A stretch of DNA of 23,361 nucleotides from an uncultured Lysobacteraceae bacterium (GTDB lineage: Bacteria; Pseudomonadota; Gammaproteobacteria; Xanthomonadales; Xanthomonadaceae). Positions within the stretch are counted from its first letter, which is position 1. The number at the start of each line of letters is the position of its first letter. Where the stretch lies: contig CAMLSB010000014.1 of assembly GCA_946482565.1 (NCBI GenBank), positions 1 through 23,361 on the forward strand, given 5' to 3'. The position numbers and the translations under genes are program-made. Positions 11,328 to 19,212 of this stretch are shown here, piece after piece. Under the pieces are notes generated by a model that saw nothing but the letters and a program-made list of their open reading frames with translations, was not told the DNA's origin and searched no databases.

Positions 11328-11347
11328 CGCGGGCCGCGAGGCCCGCG
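11328..11347 (-). terminator. Rho-independent terminator of the ligase gene
   Basis: CGCGGGCC (11328-11335) pairs perfectly with GGCCCGCG (11340-11347) around a four-base loop. On the minus strand the stem is followed by TTTT. It lies 14 bp past the stop codon of the leftward adenylate-forming ligase. Confidence 0.75.
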
Positions 11348-11361
11348 ACGTCACGCCGGCG

Positions 11362-12741
11362 TCACGCGCCGGGGTCGCGCAAGGCGGCAAGCAGCGCGTC
11401 GCGCGGCAACTTGCCGGTGGCGTTGCGCGGCAGCGCCGCGACGCGGCGCAACGGGCGCGGCAGGAAAACCGGGTCGATGCCTTCGCGCAGGATGGCGAGG
11501 ATGCGCGCCTCGTCCAGCGCGGGCGCGACGACGAGCGCGGCCAACCTCCGCACGCCGTTCGCCGGATCCGGTTCGAGCGGGAACACGACGCCATCCACCA
11601 CGCCGTCGATCGCCTGCAATCGGCGCGTGAGGTCGCCGAGCGAAGCGCGCTTGCCGGCGATCTCGAGCAGGTCGGCGTCGCGCCCGCGCAGCAGGAAGCG
11701 GCCGGCATCGTCGAGTTCGACCAGGTCGGCCAGCACCACCATTGCGGCGAGTTGCGGCGCGTGCACTTCCGTTCCGCCCGGGCGCGGTTGCAGGCGCACG
11801 CCCGGGAACGGCGTCCACGCCTCGTCGCGCGCGGTGCGGCGCGAGGCGATGACGCAGGTTTCGGTGGATCCGAAGAATTCGCGCAACTCGCAGCAGAAAC
11901 GCGCTTCGGCTGCAGCGGCGAGCGCCGCCGGCAGCGGCGCGGTCGCCGAGACGATGCCCGCGAGCGGCGGCGGGGCGAGCGCGGGGTCGGCTTCGCACGC
12001 GTCGAGCAGCGCCCGGAGGTGGATCGGCGTGGTCACCAGCAGGCGCGGTGCCGGTGCTTCGTGCAGCGCGCGCACGATGTCGTGCGGGAAGAACGGCCGG
12101 CCCGCGTGTACCGCGAAGCCGGCGAGCAGGGGCAGCAGCACGCTCAGCTCCATGCCGTACATGTGTTGCGGCGGGACCGTCGCGACCAGGCTGGCGGTTT
12201 CGCCGGTGGGCAGCAGGTCGCGCAGTGCAGCCGCGTTCTGCGCGGTGCTGGTGCGGAACGCGGCCCAGGTCTTCGGATGCGCGGCCGGCGTGCCGGTGCT
12301 GCCCGAGGTGAAGCCGATCACCGCGAGCGCATGCGCGCGCACCCCGGCGCACGCGTTTTCCGCGAGTGCCACCGTTTTTTCGCACGCAGGTCCGGGCGCA
12401 TCGAAGGGAACGACCGCATCGATCGCCTCATCGTCGATGCAGTGGCTGCCGGGATGCCGCGCCAGGATGTCGGCGATGCAGGCCGGCGCGCGCGACGGCG
12501 GCAGCAGCACTGCCTGCCCGCGCAGCGCCGCGGCGCAGAACCCGAGCAGGAAGCGATGGCGGTCCTCGCACAGCAGGATCGCGTGGCGCGCTTCGGGCAA
12601 GTGCACCGCGAGCTCTCGCGCCCGGCGCAGGAACGCGTCCAGCGCGACCGGCCCGCCCGGCCCGAAAACCAGCGTGCGCGCGCCATCGCCCGCGGCGAGC
12701 GGAAGCGCGTGGATCACGTTGTCGTCGACGACTGCGGACAT
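11362..12741 (-). CDS. AMP-dependent acyl/aryl ligase (XanA2/ApeH-like)
   Basis: A 459-residue member of the adenylate-forming (ANL) superfamily, which activates a carboxylic acid as an adenylate and passes it to CoA or a carrier protein. Visible motifs are the phosphate-binding loop FTSGSTGTPAAHPK (about 144-157), GIVSATAPLP, EFFGSTETCV (the A5-type motif), LLRGRDADLLEIAGKR with the hinge region, and the C-terminal PRNATGKLPRDAL containing the expected catalytic Lys. The loop lysine is displaced relative to the usual TGxPK. The short length and the divergent PPTase partner suggest the ligase of aryl-polyene or xanthomonadin pathways (3-hydroxybenzoyl-ACP ligase type), but the substrate is inferred. 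No ketosynthase or ACP gene is in the window. A terminator follows. Confidence 0.82.
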   Translation of the reverse strand: MSAVVDDNVIHALPLAAGDGARTLVFGPGGPVALDAFLRRARELAVHLPEARHAILLCEDRHRFLLGFCAAALRGQAVLLPPSRAPACIADILARHPGSHCIDDEAIDAVVPFDAPGPACEKTVALAENACAGVRAHALAVIGFTSGSTGTPAAHPKTWAAFRTSTAQNAAALRDLLPTGETASLVATVPPQHMYGMELSVLLPLLAGFAVHAGRPFFPHDIVRALHEAPAPRLLVTTPIHLRALLDACEADPALAPPPLAGIVSATAPLPAALAAAAEARFCCELREFFGSTETCVIASRRTARDEAWTPFPGVRLQPRPGGTEVHAPQLAAMVVLADLVELDDAGRFLLRGRDADLLEIAGKRASLGDLTRRLQAIDGVVDGVVFPLEPDPANGVRRLAALVVAPALDEARILAILREGIDPVFLPRPLRRVAALPRNATGKLPRDALLAALRDPGA

Positions 12742-12801
12742 GGTTGGCCTGCGTTTTCCCCGGCCGTACTTTACGCTGGCGGTCGATCCGACGACCGCCC
12801 G
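12742..12801. promoter_or_regulatory. Divergent ligase/PPTase promoter region
   Basis: A 60-bp gap separates the two starts. The motif tactttac (12767-12774) offers a -10-like TACTTT on the plus strand and TAAAGT on the minus strand, so the two promoters may share the same bases. Leaders would be about 20-25 nt, with no obvious Shine-Dalgarno. This is judged by eye. Confidence 0.35.
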
Positions 12802-13461
12802 ATGCCGACGACGCCCCCCTCCAGCACGAAGCCCGCGATGCCGCATTGGCACTGGCAGCCCTGGGCCGGCGAGGCGCGCGCCCGGCCGGATGGCGCATGG
12901 GAGGCCGCGCACGCGTGGCTGGCGTCGCTGCCGGATGCACCGTCGGCCGCCTTGCCGCTCCACCGCGACGCGCACGGGCGCCCGCGCTTCGCCGCCGGCG
13001 CCACCGGCGACGCCACGGTCGATGCCGATGCGGGCTGGAGCCACAGCGGCGACGGGCTGCTCGTCGCCTTCGGTCGCCGCGTGGTGCTCGGCGTCGACAT
13101 GGAATTCGAACGGCCGCGCCCGAAGGCGCTCGAGATTGCCCGCCGCCATTTCGCGCCCGCCGAAACCGCGTGGCTCGAATCGCAATCCGCCGATCCCTTC
13201 ACGCCGTCGCCGACCGGCGCAACACAGGCGCTCGCACCGCGCGACCTCGCGTTCCTGCGCCTGTGGTGCGCGAAGGAATCGGTGCTGAAGGCGCACGGTC
13301 GCGGCCTGGCCTTCGGCCTGCATCGACTCGCGTTCGCTGAGCGCGCCGGCGCGCTGGTCCTCGTCGAGGCCGATCCGGCGCTCGGCGATCCCGCGGCCTG
13401 GTCGCTGCACGAATTCGTCCCGCATCCCGGCTACCGCGCCGCCCTCGCCTGGCGCGCCTGA
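12802..13461 (+). CDS. Sfp-type 4'-phosphopantetheinyl transferase
   Basis: Transfers the phosphopantetheine arm of CoA to a serine of a carrier protein. It has 219 residues. Diagnostic motifs are WSHSGDGLLVAF (79-90), GVDMEFERPR with metal-binding Asp99 and Glu101, and LWCAKESVLKAHGRGL (154-169), the WxxKES...K signature with Lys158, Glu159 and Lys163. Length and motif order fit the Sfp/HetI/AcpT group. The start could instead be the ATG 12 codons downstream (12838), and the N-terminus is not well conserved. It is divergent from the adenylate-forming ligase, an arrangement that suggests both act on the same carrier-protein-dependent pathway, probably pigment or polyketide synthesis. Confidence 0.9.
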   Translation: MPTTPPSSTKPAMPHWHWQPWAGEARARPDGAWEAAHAWLASLPDAPSAALPLHRDAHGRPRFAAGATGDATVDADAGWSHSGDGLLVAFGRRVVLGVDMEFERPRPKALEIARRHFAPAETAWLESQSADPFTPSPTGATQALAPRDLAFLRLWCAKESVLKAHGRGLAFGLHRLAFAERAGALVLVEADPALGDPAAWSLHEFVPHPGYRAALAWRA

Positions 13462-13475
13462 CTCGCGTCGCCTAC

Positions 13476-13721
13476 CCCAAGCGCGTTCCTCCCGCTTCGT
13501 GGAGAAAGGCAAGAGCGAAAGGCGGTGCTCCGGGCTACGGAACAACATGCGCGTCGACGGCGACGGGCCTGTCTTTGCTCTTCCGGACCAAGCGGAGGGA
13601 CGCGCTTGGTGGGGGCGGTGGAAGCGTGCGGGGACTTCCGGGGGCGTCGGCGCCATGGATGGCGCCGAAGAGCCTACACGGATGTATTCACGGCGGCCCC
13701 CGGAAGTCCCCGCACGCTTCC
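13476..13721. repeat. Large composite inverted repeat / hairpin element
   Basis: This fills most of the 306-bp gene-free gap before rsmG. The inner part is a perfect 26-bp inverted repeat (13620-13645 and 13696-13721) whose 50-base loop holds an 8-bp hairpin, TCGGCGCC (13647-13654) with GGCGCCGA (13661-13668). Next to it is an 8-bp stem (13587-13594 and 13603-13610, accaagcg/cgcttggt). The left flank (13476-13523) is an imperfect inverted copy of 13571-13613. No open frame here has a family match I recognise. The layout resembles dispersed intergenic hairpin repeats or MITE-like elements in this bacterial group, from memory only. Confidence 0.75.
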
Positions 13722-13755
13722 GGCGCCCAGCCCCGAAGCAATGCCTTCCCGCCAC

Positions 13756-13761
13756 TACAAT
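13756..13761 (+). promoter_or_regulatory. -10 box for a leaderless rsmG transcript
   Basis: TACAAT ends six bases before the ATG at 13768, placing the expected transcription start on that ATG. This argues against the in-frame upstream ATG at 13741, which would precede the promoter. No clear -35 was seen. Confidence 0.5.
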
Positions 13762-13767
13762 GACGGA

Positions 13768-14436
13768 ATGGGCGCGACGATCGGCAGCACGGAACGCAAG
13801 GAACTCGAAGCCGGCCTCGAAGCCCTCGGCCTCGACCGTGCGCTCGCCGACCCGCTGCTCGCCTACCTCGCGTTGCTGTTGCGCTGGAACGCCGCCTACA
13901 ACCTGACCGCCATCCGCGACCCGCGCGAGATGGTCGCCAAGCACCTGCTCGATTCGCTGGCGATGCACGGCGCGACCGCGCCGCTCGCCGCGGCCGGCGG
14001 CAGCCTCGCCGACCTCGGCACCGGCGCCGGCTTCCCCGGCATCCCGCTGGCGATCGCTCAGCCGGGCCTGCAGGTCGCGCTGGTGGAATCCAACGGCAAG
14101 AAGGCGCGCTTCCTGCGCGAGGCGATCCGCAGCCTCGGCCTGGGCAACGCGAAGGCGGTCGAATCGCGGATCGAGGCCTACGATGCGCCCGCGGCCTTCG
14201 ATGCCATCACTGCGCGCGCGCTGGCCACGCTGCCGCTGATCCTGGAACTGGGCGGCCACCTGCTCAAGCCCGGCGGCATGCTGCTGGCGATGAAGGGCGT
14301 GGTTCCCGCCGACGAGATCGCCGCGCTGCCGGCCGGCTGGGAAGCCCGCGACATCCGCCCGCTGGCGGTGCCCGGGCTGGGCGCGGAACGGCACCTGGTC
14401 GTGGTCGCCCGCGCCCCCGGCGGGGATACCGCATAA
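13768..14436 (+). CDS. rsmG: 16S rRNA (guanine-527-N7)-methyltransferase RsmG
   Basis: SAM-dependent methyltransferase (formerly GidB) that modifies G527 of 16S rRNA. It has 222 residues from the ATG at 13768. Signatures are [27 protein letters not shown] split across residues 38-63, motif [17 protein letters not shown] (81-96) binding SAM, and [13 protein letters not shown]. These match the family along its length. The upstream in-frame ATG at 13741 is disfavoured because a TACAAT box lies between the two. It heads a co-directional series with parA and parB. The frequent partner mnmG (gidA) is not upstream here. Confidence 0.96.
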   Translation: MGATIGSTERKELEAGLEALGLDRALADPLLAYLALLLRWNAAYNLTAIRDPREMVAKHLLDSLAMHGATAPLAAAGGSLADLGTGAGFPGIPLAIAQPGLQVALVESNGKKARFLREAIRSLGLGNAKAVESRIEAYDAPAAFDAITARALATLPLILELGGHLLKPGGMLLAMKGVVPADEIAALPAGWEARDIRPLAVPGLGAERHLVVVARAPGGDTA

Positions 14437-14510
14437 TCCCCGGTCCGGCCCCGCTCCATGGCGACATGGTTCGCGCCGGCCTTCCATCGCACGAGGTCAC
14501 GCGCCGAGCC

Positions 14511-15344
14511 ATGGCCCGCATCATCGCTGTCGCCAACCAGAAAGGCGGGGTCGGCAAGACCACCACCGCGGTCAACCTGGCCGCGGCGCTGGCGGCCACG
14601 CCCAAGCGCGTGCTGCTGGTCGACCTGGACGCCCAGGGCAACGCCACGATGGGCAGCGGCGTGGACAAGCACGAGCTGGCCGCGTCGAGCTGCGATGTGC
14701 TCCTCGAGGAACAGCACGCCGACGTCGCGATCGTGAAGACGCCCGAAGGCTTCGACCTGCTGCCCGGCAACACCGACCTCACCGCGGCCGAGATCGAGCT
14801 GATGGACGAGGAGGGCCGCGAGCAGCGCCTCAAGCGCGCGCTCGACCCGCTGCGCGACCGCTACGACTTCATCATCGTCGACTGCCCGCCGGCGCTGTCG
14901 CTGCTCACGCTCAACGCGCTGACCGCGGCCGACAGCGTGCTGGTGCCGATGCAGTGCGAGTACTACGCGCTCGAGGGCCTGAGCTCGCTGGTGCGCACGA
15001 TCGATGCGCTCAAGGGCCGGCTCAATCCGGCGCTGGAGATCGAGGGCGTGCTGCGGACCATGTTCGACGTGCGCAACAACCTCGCCAACGCGGTTTCGGC
15101 CGAGCTGGTCGAGCATTTCGGCGACAAGGTGTTCCGCACCATCGTGCCGCGCAACGTGCGCCTGGCCGAGGCGCCGAGCCACGGCCAGAGCATCGTCGGC
15201 TACGACCGCGGCTCGCGCGGTGCGGTCGCGTACCTGGGCCTGGCGGGCGAGGTGCTGCGCCGGCAGCGCGAGCGCGAGCAGGCGGAAAAAGAGAAGCAGA
15301 GGGAAGGCAGGACGATGAAGGACACCACCGGGAGCCCGGCATGA
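14511..15344 (+). CDS. parA: Chromosome partitioning ATPase ParA (Soj-type)
   Basis: A Walker-type ATPase that forms gradients on the nucleoid to segregate ParB-bound origins. It has 277 residues. The N-terminus MARIIAVANQKGGVGKTTTA contains the deviant Walker A motif with its signature lysine. LLVDLDAQGNATMGSG and FIIVDCPPALSLLTLNAL follow as Walker A' and B. The end is Lys/Glu/Arg-rich. An in-frame ATG at 14466 would add 15 residues unlike the family, so 14511 is preferred, although no strong ribosome binding site precedes either. A CATAAT hexamer (14432-14437) overlapping the rsmG stop codon could give it its own promoter. Its stop overlaps the parB start (ATGA). Confidence 0.95.
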   Translation: MARIIAVANQKGGVGKTTTAVNLAAALAATPKRVLLVDLDAQGNATMGSGVDKHELAASSCDVLLEEQHADVAIVKTPEGFDLLPGNTDLTAAEIELMDEEGREQRLKRALDPLRDRYDFIIVDCPPALSLLTLNALTAADSVLVPMQCEYYALEGLSSLVRTIDALKGRLNPALEIEGVLRTMFDVRNNLANAVSAELVEHFGDKVFRTIVPRNVRLAEAPSHGQSIVGYDRGSRGAVAYLGLAGEVLRRQREREQAEKEKQREGRTMKDTTGSPA

Positions 15345-16273
15345 ACGCCGCGTCCAAGAGCGCGCCGAAGAAGCGTGGCCTCGGCCGCGGGCTGGAAGCG
15401 CTGCTCGGCCCGAAGGCCGCGGCCGAGGCGCCGGTGCTGCAGGCCACGCCGGGCGACGAGCTGCGCAAGCTGCCGGTCGACGCGCTGGCGCCGGGCAAGT
15501 ACCAGCCGCGCCGCACGATGGACGACGCCAAGCTCGCCGAGCTCGCCGAGTCGATCCGCGCGCAGGGCGTGATCCAGCCGATCGTGGTGCGCGAGGTCGC
15601 GTCCGCGCGCGGCGGCCGCACCTGGGAAATCATCGCGGGCGAGCGCCGCTGGCGCGCGTCGAAACTCGCCGGCCTCGGCGAAGTGCCGGTGGTGGTGCGC
15701 GAAGTCGACGACCGCACCGTCGTCGCGATGGCGCTGATCGAGAACATCCAGCGCGAGGACCTCAACCCGCTGGAAGAAGCCAGCGCGCTGCAGCGGCTGA
15801 TCGACGAATTCGACCTCACCCATGCGCAGGCGGCGGAAGCCGTCGGCCGTTCGCGCGCGGCGGTGTCCAACCTGCTGCGCCTGCTGGAGCTGCCGCCCGA
15901 GATCCGCACGCTGGTGGAAACGCGCGCGCTGGAGATGGGCCACGCGCGCGCGCTGCTCACGCTCGCGCCGCAGGCCGCGGTCGCGCTCGCGCGGCAGGCC
16001 GCCGAGAACGGCTGGTCGGTGCGCGAGGTCGAGCATCGCGTGCAGCAGCTGGCCGCCGGCAAGGTCGCCGCGGGCGGCCCGCAGGCGAAGGCGAAGCCCG
16101 GCAAGGCTGCGCCGCAAGCCGACATCGCCGCGCTCGAGCGCGAGCTCGGCGAGTCGCTCGGCACCCGCGTGGCCATCGACCACGGCCGCGGCGGCAAGGG
16201 CAAGCTCGTGATCCACTACGCCAACCTCGACGCGCTCGACGGCGTGCTCGAGAAGCTGCGCGCGAAGGGCTGA
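15341..16273 (+). CDS. parB: Chromosome partitioning protein ParB (Spo0J-type)
   Basis: A DNA-binding CTPase clamp that loads at parS and works with ParA. It has 310 residues. The N-terminal ParA-activating tail KRGLGRGLEALLG is at 11-23. The ParB/Srx domain includes YQPRRTMDDAKLAELAESI, GVIQPIVVR and the CTP-binding GERRWRA (100-106). LIENIQREDLNPLEEA is at 132-147. A helix-turn-helix (LTHAQAAEAVGRSRAAVSNLLR, about 159-180) and a C-terminal dimerisation segment follow. Translation is coupled to parA by a four-base overlap. No full parS palindrome (TGTTTCACGTGAAACA-like) was seen in the window, so the binding sites lie elsewhere. Confidence 0.96.
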   Translation: MNAASKSAPKKRGLGRGLEALLGPKAAAEAPVLQATPGDELRKLPVDALAPGKYQPRRTMDDAKLAELAESIRAQGVIQPIVVREVASARGGRTWEIIAGERRWRASKLAGLGEVPVVVREVDDRTVVAMALIENIQREDLNPLEEASALQRLIDEFDLTHAQAAEAVGRSRAAVSNLLRLLELPPEIRTLVETRALEMGHARALLTLAPQAAVALARQAAENGWSVREVEHRVQQLAAGKVAAGGPQAKAKPGKAAPQADIAALERELGESLGTRVAIDHGRGGKGKLVIHYANLDALDGVLEKLRAKG

Positions 16274-16277
16274 CGCC

Positions 16278-17006
16278 GTGCTGTCCGTCGTCGTGCCGGT
16301 CTACAACGAAGAAGACAACGTCGCGCCGCTCATCGGCGAGATCGTGGCCGCGCTGCGCGGCCGCCCGCCGCAGGACGGCGGCGATTTCGAGATCGTCTAC
16401 GTGGACGACTGCTAGACCGACGGCACGCTCGCGCGCCTGCAGGCGCTGAAGGCCGAAGTGCCCGAGCTCCGCGTGATCCGCCACCTGAAGCAGGGCCGCC
16501 AGAGCACCGCGATCCGCAACGGCGTCAAGGCCGCGCGCGGCGAGTGGATCGCCACGCTCGACGGCGACGGCCAGAACGATCCGGCCGACATCCCGAAGCT
16601 GATTGCCGAGCGCGCGAAGGCCGCGCCGGGCGTGAAGCTGTTCGCCGGCTGGCGCGTCAACCGAATGGACAGCGGCAGCAAGCGCTGGGCCTCGAAGTGG
16701 GCCAACGCGATCCGCTCGCGGATGCTGCGCGACGACACGCCGGACACCGGCTGCGGCATCAAGCTGTTCGAACGCGAGGCCTTCCTCGACCTGCCGCACT
16801 TCGACCACATGCACCGCTACCTGCCGGCGCTGATGCAGCGCGCGGGATGGAAGACGGTGAGCGTGCCGGTGAACCACCGCCATCGCAGCACCGGCGTGTC
16901 CAAGTACAACAACCTCAACCGCGCGCTGGTGGGCATCAGCGACCTGCGCGGCGTGGCCTGGCTGATCAAGCGCGGCAAGGTCGCGCCCATCGAGGAAATG
17001 CCGTGA
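16278..17006 (+). pseudogene. GT2 glycosyltransferase with in-frame amber codon
   Basis: The frame from GTG (16278), four bases after parB, encodes a DPM1/GtrB-like family 2 glycosyltransferase that would transfer a sugar from a nucleotide donor to a lipid carrier. The N-terminus is LSVVVPVYNEEDNV, the donor-binding strand FEIVYVDD, and the DXD-type motif ATLDGDGQNDPAD (92-104). CGIKLFERE and HRHRSTGVSKYNN lie toward the end. Codon 46 is TAG (16413-16415) within the VDDxSxDGT motif, where Ser is expected, so one C-to-A change from TCG would explain it. The other 241 sense codons are intact, so the mutation is recent, or it is a sequencing error. Restart at GTG codon 61 would lose the nucleotide-binding strand. 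Its stop overlaps the next start (GTGA). Confidence 0.85.
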
Positions 17007-17371
17007 GCCTCGCCGGGCTGGGCGTCGCCCTCGCGCAGGCCGATCCCATGAACGAGCCGATCGCGTGGCTGGCCTGGTCGGGCCTGCATGCGTCGCCGTG
17101 GAAGCTGATCGGCCTGGTCGGCGCGCTGATGTTCGGCGGCCGCTGGCTCGTGCAGTTCGTGGCCAGCAAGCGCCAGGGCAAGCCGGTGATCCCGCGCCTG
17201 TTCTGGTACATGAGCATCGTCGGCAGCCTGATGACGCTGTCCTATTTCGTCTTCGGCAAGAACGATTCGGTCGGCATCCTGCAGAACCTGTTCCCGGCGT
17301 TCACCGCCTGCTACAGCCTGTACCTGGACGTCCGGCACCGCGGCTGGCGCCGCGACCGCGCCAGCCACTGA
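17003..17371 (+). CDS. LAB_N (lipid-A-disaccharide-synthase N-terminal-like) membrane protein
   Basis: A 122-residue membrane protein with about three hydrophobic segments (34-52, 65-84 and 88-108). The motifs GGRWLVQFVASKRQGKPVIP, FWYMSIVGSLMTLSYF and DSVGILQNLFPAF are typical of the LAB_N domain (PF07578). Stand-alone copies often sit beside a polyprenyl-phosphate GT2 gene, as here, and are thought to take part in lipid A or membrane lipid glycosylation. The exact role is unknown. The GTG start at 17003 overlaps the glycosyltransferase stop (GTGA) and has GAGGA about seven bases upstream. The ATG at 17049 is an alternative start. Confidence 0.85.
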   Translation: MSLAGLGVALAQADPMNEPIAWLAWSGLHASPWKLIGLVGALMFGGRWLVQFVASKRQGKPVIPRLFWYMSIVGSLMTLSYFVFGKNDSVGILQNLFPAFTACYSLYLDVRHRGWRRDRASH

Positions 17372-17388
17372 TCCACCGGGGGTTCTCG

Positions 17389-19212
17389 ATGCAAGGCAAG
17401 TCGATGCGCGCCGCGAAGGCGTTCGTGATCGTGCTGGCGCTGGCCATGGTGCCGCACGCTGCCGGCGCGGCGGAAACGCCTGCCGCCGCGGGCGCGACCA
17501 CGGCCGCCGACGCGGCATTCCGCGCCATCTACGAAGCCGAGTGGAAATGGCGCGAGCTGGAGTTCGGCAACGCCGGCGACGAGGATGGCGAACCCGAGAT
17601 CGACCTGCCGCGCCTCCCCGACATCGGCCCGGAAGCGCAGGCCCGCAGGCTCGCGAAATGGGACGCGGTACTCGCGCAGCTGCGCGCGATCGACCCGGCG
17701 AAGCTGTCGCCGGCCGAGCGCGTGAACTACGCGGTGTACCAGCCGCAGGTCGCGAACCTCGCCGCGTCGGTGCGCTTCCGGGACTACGAGATGCCGTTCA
17801 ACTCGGACAGCTCGTTCTGGGCCGACCTGGCGTTCATGGCGCGCCGTGACATGCGCGACGCGAAGGCCTACGGCAACTACATCGGCCGCCTGGACGACGT
17901 GCCGCGCTATTTCGCCCAGGAGATCGCGAACATGCGTGCCGGCCTGGCGCGCGGCTTCAGCGTGCCGAAGGTGGTGCTCGCCGGCCGCGACCAGTCCATC
18001 GCCGACGTCGCCAACCTCAAGCGCGCCGAGGATTCGCCGCTGTGGCAGCCATTCGCGCGCATGCCCGCGTCGATCCCGGCCGCGGAGCAGGACGCGCTGC
18101 GTTCGCAGGCGCGCAAGGCGATCATGGAGCGCGTCGTGCCCGCGCACGCGAAGCTGCTCGCCTTCTATCGCGACGAATACATGCCGAAGGCGCGCGACAC
18201 GCTCGCCGCCGAGGCGATGCCCGACGGCAAGGCCTGGTACCGGCAGCAGATCCGCGAGTACACGACGCTGGACATGGATCCGGACGAGATCCACGCCATC
18301 GGCCTGCGCGAGGTGGACCGCATCCAGGGCGAGATGGACGCGATCATCCGCAAGGTCGGCTTCAAGGGCAGCACGCCCGACAGGACGTTCGCGGAATTCC
18401 TGCATTTCCTGCGTACCGACCCGCGGTTCTACGCGAAGACGCCTCAGGAGTTGCTCGATCGCGCGGCGTGGATCGCCAAGCGCGTGGACGGCGAAGTCGG
18501 CAAGATCATCGGCACGCTGCCGCGCGGCCGTTTCACCATCGTCCCGGTCCCGCCGGAGATCGCGCCGTTCTGGACCGCCGGGCGCGGCGGCACCGACACC
18601 TACTGGCTCAACACGTACGACCTGCCATCGCGGCCGCTGTACAACCTCCCGGCGCTGACCCTGCACGAATCCTCGCCCGGCCACTCGCTGCAGCTGTCGC
18701 TGGCGAAGGAGCAGGCCGCGCAGCCCGCGTTCCGCCGCAACAGCTACATCTCCGCGTTCGGCGAGGGCTGGGGCCTCTACAGCGAGGACCTGGGCGTGGA
18801 CATGGGCATCTACGAGACACCCTACGACGACTTCGGCCGGCTGACCTACGCGATGTGGCGCGCCTGCCGGCTGGTGATCGACACCGGCCTCCACCACGAT
18901 GGCTGGACCCGCGACCAGGCCATCGCCTACCTCGCCGACCGCACCGCGCTGTCCGCCCATGAGGTGGAGACCGAGGTGGATCGCTATATCTCCTGGCCGG
19001 GGCAGGCGCTGTCGTACAAGCTCGGGGAACTGACGATCGTCCGCCTCCGCCACGAGGCCGAGGCGGCCCTGGGGCCGCGTTTCGACCTGCGCAAGTTCCA
19101 TGACGTCGTGCTGGCCCAGGGCTCGGTGCCGCTGCCGGTGCTGGAGGCGCAAGTCCGGGCCTACATCGCCGGGGCCGCGGCGGCCCCGGCTGCGGGCCGA
19201 GCCAGCCACTAG
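17389..19212 (+). CDS. DUF885 family protein, probable secreted metallopeptidase
   Basis: A 607-residue protein with an N-terminal signal peptide: basic start, hydrophobic AFVIVLALAMVPHAAG, and a likely cleavage at AGA-AE near residue 27. It should therefore be periplasmic or lipid-independent secreted. The DUF885 signature is clear. HESSPGH (426-432) resembles an HExxH-like metal site, and FGEGWGLYSE (457-466) supplies further acidic ligands. Family members are treated as putative zinc carboxypeptidases, but the substrate is unknown. The start at 17389 is 17 bp after the LAB_N stop, with a GGGG run nearby. The ATG five codons later (17404) would also keep the signal peptide. It probably ends the par-linked transcript. 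The C-terminus is low-complexity Ala-rich. Confidence 0.9.
   Translation: MQGKSMRAAKAFVIVLALAMVPHAAGAAETPAAAGATTAADAAFRAIYEAEWKWRELEFGNAGDEDGEPEIDLPRLPDIGPEAQARRLAKWDAVLAQLRAIDPAKLSPAERVNYAVYQPQVANLAASVRFRDYEMPFNSDSSFWADLAFMARRDMRDAKAYGNYIGRLDDVPRYFAQEIANMRAGLARGFSVPKVVLAGRDQSIADVANLKRAEDSPLWQPFARMPASIPAAEQDALRSQARKAIMERVVPAHAKLLAFYRDEYMPKARDTLAAEAMPDGKAWYRQQIREYTTLDMDPDEIHAIGLREVDRIQGEMDAIIRKVGFKGSTPDRTFAEFLHFLRTDPRFYAKTPQELLDRAAWIAKRVDGEVGKIIGTLPRGRFTIVPVPPEIAPFWTAGRGGTDTYWLNTYDLPSRPLYNLPALTLHESSPGHSLQLSLAKEQAAQPAFRRNSYISAFGEGWGLYSEDLGVDMGIYETPYDDFGRLTYAMWRACRLVIDTGLHHDGWTRDQAIAYLADRTALSAHEVETEVDRYISWPGQALSYKLGELTIVRLRHEAEAALGPRFDLRKFHDVVLAQGSVPLPVLEAQVRAYIAGAAAAPAAGRASH

Noticed and set aside
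13499..13906. Open frame of 135 codons over the inverted repeat
   Set aside because: It is translated from the hairpin repeat and then runs out of frame into rsmG. Its composition reflects the palindrome and not a protein family.
13768..16273. parS site close to parAB
   Set aside because: No TGTTTCACGTGAAACA-like palindrome was found. The few CACGTG cores in the window (near 7156, 7876 and 19716) lack the flanking bases.
16278..17006. Possible genome-wide recoding of TAG as a sense codon
   Set aside because: tdk, the kinase, the carbonic anhydrase-like gene, calB and the DUF885 gene all end in TAG at the expected family C-terminus, so TAG is a normal stop here.
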